Shown here one piece after another: positions 25,435-33,872 of a stretch of 49,473 bases of DNA. Positions within the stretch are counted from its first letter, which is position 1, and every line of letters begins with the position of its first letter. The notes under the pieces are model-generated. The model searched no databases. It had not been told where the DNA came from and saw only the letters and a program-made list of their open reading frames with translations. Location of the stretch: the NCBI RefSeq assembly GCF_913776015.1, contig NZ_CAJYMD010000070.1, positions 1 through 49,473 on the forward strand, given 5' to 3'. Made by a program: the position numbers and the translations under genes. This stretch comes from an uncultured Oxalicibacterium sp. Lineage in GTDB: Bacteria > Pseudomonadota > Gammaproteobacteria > Burkholderiales > Burkholderiaceae_D.

Positions 25435-25457
25435 TCGAGGCAGATCATCTGCCTCGA
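25435..25457 (+). other. Stem-loop in the leader of the kinase gene
   Basis: TCGAGGCAGA-tca-TCTGCCTCGA, a perfect 10-bp stem with a 3-base loop, 55 bp before the kinase ATG. It lacks a U tract. It could be a leader RNA hairpin, an mRNA stabiliser at the hmp 3' end, or an operator. Confidence 0.4.
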
Positions 25458-25512
25458 TTCGCTTCTACAGATGTTCGCAGAAGCTGAATATAAGGCGACA
25501 AAAGGGACATAC

Positions 25513-26925
25513 ATGCACGTTCATTTACGTGGCGCCATGGCAGGTTGGGGCCGATCTGTGGCAAACCTGCCGTATACCAATATTGCAATACTGTTGTTGG
25601 TGGCCGGACTATGCGCGTTTATCTATACCGCGCAAAAAGGGTTGCACAGCATCGAACAAATACGGCTGCATAACGAGGCGCGTAGTGCCGCCTTGCAAAA
25701 TACGACGTTACTCGCTGAGACCTTATCGCTTCTTAAAGATGTTGAGGTCGGGCAGCGTGGTTTCATCATTACGGGTGACGAAGCGTTTCTTTCCCCTTAT
25801 CACGAAGCGCGTAAGCGTTTCGGCGAAACGTACAGCAAGCTTACCCACGTCCTGGAAAGCGACGATCGCCCGATTAAGTACTCGCACGAGCGTCTGGACA
25901 AACTGGTTCATGAGCGAATCGAGCACGCGAGCTATACGATCGAACAACGCCGTATCCTCGGCGAATTGCTATTGGCGAACACCATGCTGTTTGTCGAAGG
26001 CAAACGCATGATGGATGAAATTCGGCAAGAGATCAGCCTGCTGCAGGCCGATCAGAATGCCATCAGTGAAGCGCATATCGAACTGGCGCGCGAAGTACAG
26101 CGTCGATCATTCAACCTCAATTATCAAATCTGTGTCGGTGCCGCCCTCTTGCTTTTGCTGAGCGGTATTTTTCTCGTACGGGAGAAGCGCCGTCGGGATA
26201 TCGCCGAAACGCAACTGCGCACAACCAATCTCGCTCTCGAGGAACGCATCGGCGAGCGGACTGCACAATTGCAGGCTGCGTTGCAGCGTATTCAGACATT
26301 CGCTCTTGAGCAGGACCAGAATATCGAAACCGAAAGAAGGCGTTTAGCTCGGGAGGTCCACGATCAGTTGGGCCAGGTTTTTACTTCTCTCAAGCTTGTG
26401 CTGTTAGGCGCAAAGAAATCTGCAGCCGATTTTTCTGCAGAAAAGCTCGATGAACTTGCGCAACTACTGGATGAAGGTATTCATGTGTCACGTCGCATTT
26501 CAGCAGAGCTGCGTCCTGCGTTGCTTGACGATTTCGGTCTGGCTGCCGCGCTTCAGCATTACGCGCAACAGTTCAACAAGCAGGGTGGTCCGCAGATGCG
26601 CGTGGTTGTGCGCGATGATCAGTTGCTTTCTCCGCTTCAGGCCAATCAACTTTTCCGTATTCTGCAAGAAGCTGCTGCAAATGTGCGTCGTCATGCCCAT
26701 GCCGAATCCATTGAGGTAGAAGGGCGCCGGGATGGGGATCAACACTATTGTTTTTCCATTGCTGACGATGGTATCGGCCCGCAACCCATACGCAGCGATG
26801 CAAGCGGCGTGCGCAACATGCGTGAACGCTCTGCATTAGCCGGAGGCACATTCCGGTTTGGTCCCGGCACCAGCAAGGGAACGACAGTCGTCATCCATCT
26901 GACCTTGGACGAGGAGTTCCAATGA
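25513..26925 (+). CDS. CHASE3-domain NarL-type sensor histidine kinase
   Basis: A 470-residue membrane histidine kinase. Order: TM1 (about 20-40), CHASE3 periplasmic domain (about 45-185; hallmark LLKDVEVGQRGFIITGDEAF), TM2 (about 198-216), coiled coil (about 220-270), HisKA_3 dimerisation domain with the phosphorylated His in RRLAREVHDQLGQVF (about 280) and a HATPase domain (QEAAANVRRHAHAE, ADDGIGPQP, VRNMRERSALAGGTF). No receiver domain. The start at 25513 has AAAGGGA in position; an ATG 14 codons earlier is weaker. Its stop overlaps the start of the next gene (ATGA), pairing it with that regulator. The stimulus is unknown. Confidence 0.9.
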   Translation: MHVHLRGAMAGWGRSVANLPYTNIAILLLVAGLCAFIYTAQKGLHSIEQIRLHNEARSAALQNTTLLAETLSLLKDVEVGQRGFIITGDEAFLSPYHEARKRFGETYSKLTHVLESDDRPIKYSHERLDKLVHERIEHASYTIEQRRILGELLLANTMLFVEGKRMMDEIRQEISLLQADQNAISEAHIELAREVQRRSFNLNYQICVGAALLLLLSGIFLVREKRRRDIAETQLRTTNLALEERIGERTAQLQAALQRIQTFALEQDQNIETERRRLAREVHDQLGQVFTSLKLVLLGAKKSAADFSAEKLDELAQLLDEGIHVSRRISAELRPALLDDFGLAAALQHYAQQFNKQGGPQMRVVVRDDQLLSPLQANQLFRILQEAAANVRRHAHAESIEVEGRRDGDQHYCFSIADDGIGPQPIRSDASGVRNMRERSALAGGTFRFGPGTSKGTTVVIHLTLDEEFQ

Positions 26926-27560
26926 AGTATCTGGTCGTTGACGATCACCCCATCATGCGGCTGGGTATCAAACAGTTGCTGTTTGGTCGCTGGCCTGATG
27001 CGACCATCAATGAAGCCGAGTCGATTACTGCTGCCGTCCAACGTTGTGCAGAAGACAGGCCCGATCTGATCGTTCTTGATTTGAGTTTGCCCGATGTCAG
27101 CGGGACAGAGGGCGTAACACGCATGCTGCGTGCAGCGAAAGGCGTGCCGCTGCTTGTTCTTAGCTTGAACGCTGAATCCGTCTATGCCGCGCGCGTGTTG
27201 CAGATGGGGGCTTCCGGTTATGTCCCCAAAGATTTGGCGGCTGAAGAATTGGTGACGGCCATCGAGCGCATTCTTGCTGGCAGACGCTACGTCACACCAA
27301 GCATGGCTGATCGTCTGCTCGATATCCTCGATGGCAAGCAGATGGAACAATTGCCGCATGAGCAGCTATCTGCGCAAGAGTATCGCGTCATGCTGCTGCT
27401 GGCCGCGGGCAAGGGGGCCAATGAGATTGGTGAAACCATGCACGTATCTGCGAAAACGGTCAGTACCTACACGGCGCGCATTCTGCAAAAGACCGGTTGG
27501 AAGAACAAGATCGAGATGACCAAATATTGTGTGCAGCACGGCCTGACTGAAAAAAATTAA
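26922..27560 (+). CDS. NarL/BvgA-like response regulator
   Basis: A 212-residue response regulator: receiver domain 1-120 with phospho-acceptor Asp in PDLIVLDLSLPD, conserved Lys in YVPKDLAAEEL, and a C-terminal LuxR helix-turn-helix (LSAQEYRVMLLLAAGKGANEIG, then VSAKTVSTYTARILQKTG). The recognition-helix sequence KTVSTYxxRxLxK is typical of the BvgA/EvgA branch. Translationally coupled to the kinase upstream. It probably controls the fimbrial operon immediately downstream; the near-palindrome at 27570 is a candidate target. Confidence 0.92.
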   Translation: MKYLVVDDHPIMRLGIKQLLFGRWPDATINEAESITAAVQRCAEDRPDLIVLDLSLPDVSGTEGVTRMLRAAKGVPLLVLSLNAESVYAARVLQMGASGYVPKDLAAEELVTAIERILAGRRYVTPSMADRLLDILDGKQMEQLPHEQLSAQEYRVMLLLAAGKGANEIGETMHVSAKTVSTYTARILQKTGWKNKIEMTKYCVQHGLTEKN

Positions 27561-27569
27561 GGTGATTGG

Positions 27570-27587
27570 TGTAGGGATTTCCTTACG
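27570..27587. promoter_or_regulatory. Candidate LuxR-type regulator box upstream of the lone receiver/fimbrial genes
   Basis: TGTAGGGATTTCCTTACG, an 18-bp near-palindrome resembling the GacA/UvrY/BvgA-class site TGTAAGnnATnnCTTACA with a few mismatches. It lies between the regulator gene and the receiver-fimbria genes. GTAAGGAA on its minus strand recurs at 25403. Confidence 0.4.
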
Positions 27588-27682
27588 ATTTTTGGTGGAA
27601 ACACCTGTCATTCACCGTCGTTGTTCGCGTCTTATACAAAGGCGCTCCGATGTTTATTCTGAAGACTCATCGGGAGTGCCTT

Positions 27683-28063
27683 ATGAAAATCGTCGTAGTC
27701 GAAGATTCTGCAGTCATACGCAAGCATCTGATTGCCTTGCTGGAGTCGGTGTCAAGCGTGGAAGTGGTCGGCGAAGCCGAATCCGAACAATCCGCACTTG
27801 AAGTGATTCCCGCGAAACAGCCGGATATTGTGATCCTGGATGTCAATCTCTCTCCGGGAAATGGCTTCAACGTACTCAAGGAACTGCGTGCTTCAGGCAA
27901 TACCGCTGAAATATTTGTCGTGACCAACCAAACGCATGAGCAGTACAGGAAGCAAAGCATGCTGCTGGGGGCCAACGGCTTTTATGACAAGAGTAGCGGT
28001 ATTGAAAACGTGCTGAACCGGATCAAGTCGCTGGTCGACGCCGGCAAGCCCGGTAACCAGTAA
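27683..28063 (+). CDS. Stand-alone receiver-domain protein
   Basis: A 126-residue CheY-like protein with no output domain. It has the acidic pocket VVVEDSAVIRKHL, phospho-acceptor in PDIVILDVNLSPGNGF, Thr switch residue in IFVVTNQ and Lys in FYDKSSGIENVL. Start 27683 is preceded by GGGAG; an earlier in-frame ATG at 27650 adds an unsupported 11 residues. Located between a kinase-regulator pair and a fimbrial operon, 15 bp before the first pilin gene, so probably in the same transcript as the fimbriae. It may take phosphate from the CHASE3 kinase; the target is unknown. Confidence 0.85.
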   Translation: MKIVVVEDSAVIRKHLIALLESVSSVEVVGEAESEQSALEVIPAKQPDIVILDVNLSPGNGFNVLKELRASGNTAEIFVVTNQTHEQYRKQSMLLGANGFYDKSSGIENVLNRIKSLVDAGKPGNQ

Positions 28064-28078
28064 ATCGAGGAGGATGCA

Positions 28079-28582
28079 ATGTCCAACATGTTGAAAGCGG
28101 CAGTCCTGTGCTCTGCAGCACTTGCAAGCGGTATGTCCTGGTCGGCAACGGCGAACAATACGTTTCAGGTCACGGCAACAGTGATCAGTTCATGCACCGT
28201 GTCGGGTACCACATTGAACTTCGGTAACAGCATCGATCCTTTTTCTGCGACCACTCCGCTGGATTCGACTTCGACGCTGACCGTTGCCTGTACCAACACC
28301 ACGCCGTATACGGTGGCACTGAATGCAGGTACCCATGCCGGTGGTGCGACAAACTTCAGCGCGCGGGCGATCCAGAATGGTTCCAGTACTTTGGGCTATC
28401 AGCTCTACTCGGATTCAAACCGTAGCACGGTCTGGGGTAACGGTAGCAACAGCAGCGGTCAAGTCAGTGGTACCGGTTCCGGCAGCAATCAATCGCTCAC
28501 CATCTACGGTCGTCTGCCTTCGCTGACGGGTGCTGTGCCTGGTAGCTATACCGATACGGTGACAGTCACCATCACTTATTGA
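28079..28582 (+). CDS. Spore-coat-U-domain fimbrial subunit (first pilin)
   Basis: A 167-residue secreted subunit of archaic (Csu-like) chaperone-usher fimbriae. A signal peptide (LCSAALASGMSWSATA) precedes an SCPU domain starting FQVTATVISSCTVSGTTLNFG and ending TDTVTVTITY, the donor-strand-compatible C-terminal beta-strand; two Cys (ISSCTV and TVACTN) form the usual disulfide. Presumed major pilin by its leading position. RBS GAGGA. Confidence 0.9.
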   Translation: MSNMLKAAVLCSAALASGMSWSATANNTFQVTATVISSCTVSGTTLNFGNSIDPFSATTPLDSTSTLTVACTNTTPYTVALNAGTHAGGATNFSARAIQNGSSTLGYQLYSDSNRSTVWGNGSNSSGQVSGTGSGSNQSLTIYGRLPSLTGAVPGSYTDTVTVTITY

Positions 28583-28599
28583 GAAGGAAAGGCAGCGAT

Positions 28600-29337
28600 A
28601 TGACGGCAGCGCGCATTCTGGCAATTTTCCTTGCTTTCCTTAGTACGCCGTCGTGGGCTGCGAATCTGGGCGTTACACCGGTTGCGATCCAGATGGGTGG
28701 AAGTATCAATCGCACGACGGTCAGTGTCGTCAACAACGGGCCTGAAGCTGTCACAATGCAGGCGGAAACCATTGCATGGAAGCGTATCGATGGTGTGGAT
28801 CAGGATGGCGAGACTAGTGATGTGATGGTCAACCCTGCCGTGTTCACCATCGAACCGGGGCAGACGCAGATTGTGCGTGTAGGTTTGCGACGGCCTAACG
28901 AACAATCGATGGAGGCAACATATCGACTTGTATTGCGGGAAGTACCCGTAGCGAGCGATCCGACACAGGGAACCAGTGTTCGCGTATTGGTGGCAATGCG
29001 TCTGCCAATCTATGTTGCGCCGGACAAGATCGTGCAGGATGAAAAATGGCAAGTCGTATCCGATGCGCGCAACAACCTACAGGTGACTTTGTATAACCGG
29101 GGCAATGTGCACTATAAGGTAGGTAGTATCAAGGTACGTGCGGATGATGCAAAAGAGTCGACCAACGTGCCGCTGGCCAGTTCGTCCGAGGGGGCAGTCT
29201 TGTTTCCTGGTGAATCACGTACATTCACTCTCAAGCAGATGCAATCGCGTCCGCTGAAGAAGATGCCGGTTACGCTGGAGGTATTTACCGATCGCGGACC
29301 GCAAACCATTCTGACGGAATTGCAAAAAGGCGACTAG
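28600..29337 (+). CDS. Fimbrial periplasmic chaperone (Csu type)
   Basis: A 245-residue PapD-like chaperone. Signal peptide ending SWA-ANLGVTP; domain 1 strands include INRTTVSVVNNGPEAVTMQAETIAW, and the subunit-anchoring edge VGLRRPNEQSMEATYRLVLREVP is a typical chaperone signature, followed by LPIYVAPDK. It escorts pilin subunits to the usher in the periplasm. The start at 28600 has AAGGAAAGG in front. The stop is directly followed by the usher start. Confidence 0.92.
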   Translation: MTAARILAIFLAFLSTPSWAANLGVTPVAIQMGGSINRTTVSVVNNGPEAVTMQAETIAWKRIDGVDQDGETSDVMVNPAVFTIEPGQTQIVRVGLRRPNEQSMEATYRLVLREVPVASDPTQGTSVRVLVAMRLPIYVAPDKIVQDEKWQVVSDARNNLQVTLYNRGNVHYKVGSIKVRADDAKESTNVPLASSSEGAVLFPGESRTFTLKQMQSRPLKKMPVTLEVFTDRGPQTILTELQKGD

Positions 29338-31800
29338 ATGCGCTGGCACTGCCTGCTCATCTTGTCTTTGCAATCGTCTTTTCTGTGCGCGCAGACGGTA
29401 AGTGAGACGTCCGTGCCTGAAAAAAAGCCATCGCGGCTTATGCTTGCCTATGACATAACGTTGCCACCGTCACCGGAAAAAACGGAACCCGTTGCCGCAT
29501 CTTCTTCGCCCACACTCACAACAATTGTCAACGGCAGTCCATCCCGTCGTATCGCCAATGCAGGACAGGAAATGGCGAAAGTCGATATCGTCTTTCTGGC
29601 CGTATCAATTAATGGCCTTTTGCGTGACGACACGATCGAAGCCTTGCAACTGCCAAACAACGATCTGGCCGTTGCCAAAGCGGATTTGCTGACATGGAAT
29701 CTGTCGGTTTCTTCAGCCGAAGAATTGCGCTTCAACGAGCATGTTTATATTCGTTTGCGCGATCTGCCTGAACTTCGCTGGCGTATCGATACGCGCACAC
29801 AAACGTTGATTCTCGAAGCCAGAGCCGATGCATTCGTCTCTCATCAAGTAGCGCTGACTGGCGATCGGTCGCCGGCCGTTACGCCATCGCCACCCGGCGG
29901 GTTTTTCAACTACGACGTCCAGAGCGATTACAGCAATGGAAGGCATGCGTACTCCGGCTTCTATGGATTCTCGGTCTTTGGTGAGTGGGGAACAGGTGCC
30001 TACACTTCGGTTTATCGCAGCAATATGGTTGAAGGATTCGAACGTAATGTACGGCTCGATACAACATGGACCATCGACATGCCTGAAAAGCGCCAGTCAA
30101 TCTGGCTTGGCGATGCCATCAGTTATGGTGGAACGCTTGGGCGGGCAGTACGTTTCGGTGGGGTACGCTGGGGTACGAATTTTGGCTTGACGCCAGGATT
30201 TTCGACGCTGGCGCTACCGACGATTCGCGGTGAAGCGGCTTTGCCATCCACGCTTGATTTGTACATCAATAACAATTACGGATCGCAAGCCCGTGTACCA
30301 GCCGGACCTTTTGATTTGGCAAATGTACCGCTGGTGACCGGGCAAGGAGAAATACGCATGGCGGTGCGTGACCTGTTGGGTAGGGAGCAGATCATTACGC
30401 AACCCTACTATGCAAGCCAGGCATTGTTAAAACCGGGTTTGCACGACTTTTCGGTAGAAGCTGGGAGCATTCGTGAAGACTATGGATTCTTCAGCAATCG
30501 CTACGGACGTTCTTTTATCGCTGCAACCGATCGAGTGGGTATCACACCGCGCTTTACACGTGAATTGCGCGCCGAATTGCTGAGTTCGCAGCAGATGTTA
30601 TCGGCTGGTGGTACTTGGTTACTGGGTACGGTCGGTACGATAGGCTTGCAGGCCGCGGGTAGTCGGACCACACAGGCGAATGGCTGGTCTTCGGGTCTCA
30701 GTCTCGAGCGTCAGGCACCGACTTTCAGTAGTAACCTTGTGGCGCGCTATGCGACTAGGGATTTCAGACAACTAGGCGAAATCGAAGGTCGTTCGACCAG
30801 GCTATCGGCAGCGCTTGGGTTTGGTATGCCTTTTATGGGAGGCGGATTGGGTGCCAGTTATGCACGGCAGACGACATGGCAGGACCAGGACAATCGTATC
30901 GTGACGTTGAGTTATAGCCGCAGTGTCGGCGCGCAGTCGTTCATCAGTATTGCCGCTACGCGGCAATCGGGCGATGCGCGTGCTACATCGATTGTGGTGA
31001 GCTTTATCCACGCACTTGGATTACGCGATAGCGTATCGGCAATTCGCAGCAAGGAAAACCAACGCTCGTTTACCGCCCTACAGCTGCAACGCAATGGTCC
31101 CGCAGGGCCTGGTTATGGTTATCAGATCAATGCCGAAGATGGCATCGCACGTCGTTACAGTGCCCAAGGTACGCTCAACAATGCTTACGCCAGATTGAAT
31201 GCCGGTGTAGCCGGCGCTGAACAGGGCGCAACCACTTACCGACTCGGCGCCGCGGGCGCGGTGGCGATGTTGAACGGTGGGCTTTATCCCACAAGGCAAA
31301 TCGATGACAGCTTTGCTGTTGTGAAGGTTGGGGATTATGCCAATGTCAATGTTTTGCGTGAAAATCAGCAGGTCGCCAAGACGGGGCGGCAGGGATATGC
31401 TTTCGTGACGGGATTGCGTGGTTACCAGCGTAATCGTCTTAGCATCGATCAGGCAGATCTGCCATTCGATGCCGAAATTGATCAACTGGATATGATCGTC
31501 ACGCCAGCCATGCGCAGTGGCATCGCCATTCACTTTCCTGTTCGACGCATGGCTTCGGCCACAGCCCGCCTGATCTACCGTGACGGCACGGCATTACCGC
31601 CAGGGACTGTTCTGCGCGTACAAGGGCAGGGGAAAAATGCGATCACCGGTTTCGATGGGAAGGTTTTCGTCAGTAGTCCAGACCTGCGGGTGCATTTGCA
31701 ATCAGAAGGGCCGCGTACCTGCCGTGCCAACTTGCAATTACAGGGCGCAGCAGAAATCGTGGACGAACTCGGTACGATTGTTTGCGAGGAAAGTGAATGA
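29338..31800 (+). CDS. Outer-membrane fimbrial usher (Csu/archaic type)
   Basis: An 820-residue usher forming the outer-membrane pore and assembly platform. Signal peptide ending LCA-QTVS; usher N-domain with KVDIVFLAVSINGLLRDDTIEALQLP in segments; long beta-barrel (for example SQARVPAGPFDLANVPLVTGQGEIRMAVRDLLGREQ, the plug region); C-terminal plate-like domain with PPGTVLRVQGQGKNAITGFDGKVFV and Cys residues near the end (RTCRANLQLQG, GTIVCEESE). Length is typical for the family. It overlaps the next gene by 4 bp. Confidence 0.93.
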   Translation: MRWHCLLILSLQSSFLCAQTVSETSVPEKKPSRLMLAYDITLPPSPEKTEPVAASSSPTLTTIVNGSPSRRIANAGQEMAKVDIVFLAVSINGLLRDDTIEALQLPNNDLAVAKADLLTWNLSVSSAEELRFNEHVYIRLRDLPELRWRIDTRTQTLILEARADAFVSHQVALTGDRSPAVTPSPPGGFFNYDVQSDYSNGRHAYSGFYGFSVFGEWGTGAYTSVYRSNMVEGFERNVRLDTTWTIDMPEKRQSIWLGDAISYGGTLGRAVRFGGVRWGTNFGLTPGFSTLALPTIRGEAALPSTLDLYINNNYGSQARVPAGPFDLANVPLVTGQGEIRMAVRDLLGREQIITQPYYASQALLKPGLHDFSVEAGSIREDYGFFSNRYGRSFIAATDRVGITPRFTRELRAELLSSQQMLSAGGTWLLGTVGTIGLQAAGSRTTQANGWSSGLSLERQAPTFSSNLVARYATRDFRQLGEIEGRSTRLSAALGFGMPFMGGGLGASYARQTTWQDQDNRIVTLSYSRSVGAQSFISIAATRQSGDARATSIVVSFIHALGLRDSVSAIRSKENQRSFTALQLQRNGPAGPGYGYQINAEDGIARRYSAQGTLNNAYARLNAGVAGAEQGATTYRLGAAGAVAMLNGGLYPTRQIDDSFAVVKVGDYANVNVLRENQQVAKTGRQGYAFVTGLRGYQRNRLSIDQADLPFDAEIDQLDMIVTPAMRSGIAIHFPVRRMASATARLIYRDGTALPPGTVLRVQGQGKNAITGFDGKVFVSSPDLRVHLQSEGPRTCRANLQLQGAAEIVDELGTIVCEESE

Positions 31801-32282
31801 TGAAAAAATGGATCGTTGCCAGTTTGCTTGCTGTTGGTGCCACACAGGCTGCGGCACTGTGCATCTCCCCCGTCTGTACCTGCAGCGTCTCGGCAACCTC
31901 GATTGCGTTCGGGTCTTACAATCCGTTGGGCGGGGCTTTGCAGGACGCCAATGGAAGCGTGACGTTTTCCTGTTCGGGGGCTGCCGGGTTGTTGATTCCT
32001 TACAGTATTGCAATCAACGCTGGCAGTGGCACCATGACCGGACGTCTCATGAAGAATGGCACGCGCAATCTTGCCTACAACATTTATTCGAACAGCAATT
32101 ACTCGACCATTTGGGGAGATGGCACGTCTGGCGCGCCGACGATCTCTGGGACGATTGTGTTGAACGTACTGGGAACCCTTTCGCTCACATCCACCATGTA
32201 TGGACGAATCGCTGCCGGTCAGAACACACTAGTGCCTGGCACTTATCAGGATACGTTGACCGTCACAGTGACGTACGACTAG
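31797..32282 (+). CDS. Spore-coat-U-domain fimbrial subunit (second pilin, possible tip)
   Basis: A 161-residue SCPU protein. The signal peptide ends AAA-LCISPVC; the domain runs CTCSVSATSIAFGSYNPLGG ... GTYQDTLTVTVTYD. The usher stop and this ATG overlap (ATGA), so they are coupled. It has extra Cys near the N terminus relative to the first pilin. Its last-gene place is where two-domain tip adhesins such as CsuE normally lie, but this one has a single domain, so tip function is unproven. Confidence 0.88.
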   Translation: MMKKWIVASLLAVGATQAAALCISPVCTCSVSATSIAFGSYNPLGGALQDANGSVTFSCSGAAGLLIPYSIAINAGSGTMTGRLMKNGTRNLAYNIYSNSNYSTIWGDGTSGAPTISGTIVLNVLGTLSLTSTMYGRIAAGQNTLVPGTYQDTLTVTVTYD

Positions 32283-32289
32283 ACACGTC

Positions 32290-32583
32290 CTAGTAAAAAT
32301 CGGTTGTGCGCACGATGTAGGAGGTGCCGGGCGAGAAGTGTACGACTTCGCCGTTGTCGGTATGTAGCTGAATCAGTTCGGACTTTTCGCTGGTTCGTTG
32401 CGTCAGACGTTCCTTGCAGGCAGAAAGGTCTGCATAGCGTGAGTTGAGGCAAGGATCTGCGACGGAAAGGCGCACATCGATTTGCGGCCCCTGTATCGTA
32501 TGTTCACCAGGTTCTGCAGAGGTTGCCAATGTGCTAGCGGACAGAGTGAGCAGGGCAAGAAAAATACGTAAAGTGATTGTCAT
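32290..32583 (-). CDS. Small secreted protein, unknown function
   Basis: A 97-residue protein with a signal peptide (IFLALLTLSASTLATSA-EPGEH) and two Cys in DPCLNSRYADLSACKERL, likely a periplasmic disulfide. No family is recognised. It is convergent with the second pilin gene, seven bases apart. It is transcribed in the same direction as the kinase genes upstream, 110 bp after the RR-kinase start-side neighbour ends. Confidence 0.6.
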   Translation of the reverse strand: MTITLRIFLALLTLSASTLATSAEPGEHTIQGPQIDVRLSVADPCLNSRYADLSACKERLTQRTSEKSELIQLHTDNGEVVHFSPGTSYIVRTTDFY

Positions 32584-32693
32584 GACGAAAACCGTATTGC
32601 GCCGAAGCGATGGGGCGTGATCGATTATAGCAATCGGCTTGAGAATAGGATGAAAAACCCAGCTTATTCTTGTCGCCGAGATAATATTTGCGT

Positions 32694-33872
32694 TTATTCC
32701 TGCTCGAGTCCGTTGCGAAATGGCAGTCGCAATTTGAAGGTGGCACCTTCACCATAAGCGCTTTCCACTTCCAATGTGCCGTCATGTGCTTCGGCTAGTT
32801 GACGGGCAATGTACAGACCGAGCCCGAGCCCCGAACCGATTTTCGTATTGGCACGTTCAAACGGTTCAAAAATACGATGCTGATCTGCCAGCGTAATGCC
32901 ATTGCCGTGATCGCGCACCGCGATTTCTGCGTCAAGGTGATTCGTGCGTAATGTCACATGGACCGGTTTGCCACCACCATAGCGGAAGGCATTCGTTAGC
33001 AGATTTACGATGATTTGCTCCACCCGAAACTCGTCCCATACGCCATGCGCCTTTGCTTCTGCGGAGAGCGTCACTTCGCAGCCGGCATTGGCCGCCTGAT
33101 GGGACAAATCGCTGACGATGCGTTGCAGTAGACAGGACAATTCACTCTTCGATGGCCGTATCGACAGTTTGCCGCTACGAATGCGCGAGACATCGACCAT
33201 GTCGTCAATCAGTCGTACCATGCTCTTTATCTGCCGTTCGTCACGCGCGACCATGCGCTGCAGACTGTCTTCATTGAAGGCGTCGATATGGCCTTTTTCC
33301 AGTTGCATCTTGCGCATCTGGGTTTCCAGAAACAGCGTATTGAGCGGCGTGCGCAATTCATGTGCCACCATCGACATGAATTCGTCGCGCATGCGTAGCG
33401 AGCGTTGCAATTCGACCTGCGTGGCGTGCAATTCCTGTTGGCTTTTTTCCAATGCTTCAAGTTGATGACGTACCTGGTTGCGCTGCTGATACAGCGCGAC
33501 GAAGACATTCACCTTGCTGCGGACGGCAGCGATGTCGAGCGGCTTGTGCAGAAAATCGACGGCCCCTGTCTCGTAGCCCTTGAATGCATAGTTGAGTTCC
33601 TTGCCGGCAGCGCTGACGAAGACAATCGGAACATGGCGCGTTTTCTCCGTGCTGCGCATCAGTTCGGCCAGTTCGAAGCCATCCATCCCAGGCATCGTGA
33701 CGTCCAGAATCGCCAGCGCGAACTCATGCTCAAGCAGAAGGAAGAGTGCTTCTTCGCCGGACGTAGCCTGATAAATCGTGCGGTCTTCCTGTTTGATGAT
33801 TTCCGACAGTGCTAAAAGATTCTCGGGCAGATCGTCGACAATCAAAAGCTTGGTGTTGTGCTGGGTAGACAT
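32694..33872 (-). CDS. Receiver-histidine kinase hybrid (REC-HisKA-HATPase)
   Basis: A 392-residue soluble kinase: N-terminal receiver (LLIVDDLPENLLAL, Asp in FALAILDVTMPGMDG at about 58, Lys in VDFLHKPLDI), a coiled-coil linker (about 130-160), HisKA with SMVAHELRTPLNTLF and HATPase with VNLLTNAFRYGGG, VRDHGNGI and GSGLGLGLYIARQL. No transmembrane helix. Its ATG overlaps the CheB stop (TGATG). It is last in the operon hybrid kinase-cheR-cheB-this gene and probably receives phosphate through its receiver to adjust its own kinase activity. The longer in-frame start at 33941 is rejected. Confidence 0.9.
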   Translation of the reverse strand: MSTQHNTKLLIVDDLPENLLALSEIIKQEDRTIYQATSGEEALFLLLEHEFALAILDVTMPGMDGFELAELMRSTEKTRHVPIVFVSAAGKELNYAFKGYETGAVDFLHKPLDIAAVRSKVNVFVALYQQRNQVRHQLEALEKSQQELHATQVELQRSLRMRDEFMSMVAHELRTPLNTLFLETQMRKMQLEKGHIDAFNEDSLQRMVARDERQIKSMVRLIDDMVDVSRIRSGKLSIRPSKSELSCLLQRIVSDLSHQAANAGCEVTLSAEAKAHGVWDEFRVEQIIVNLLTNAFRYGGGKPVHVTLRTNHLDAEIAVRDHGNGITLADQHRIFEPFERANTKIGSGLGLGLYIARQLAEAHDGTLEVESAYGEGATFKLRLPFRNGLEQE

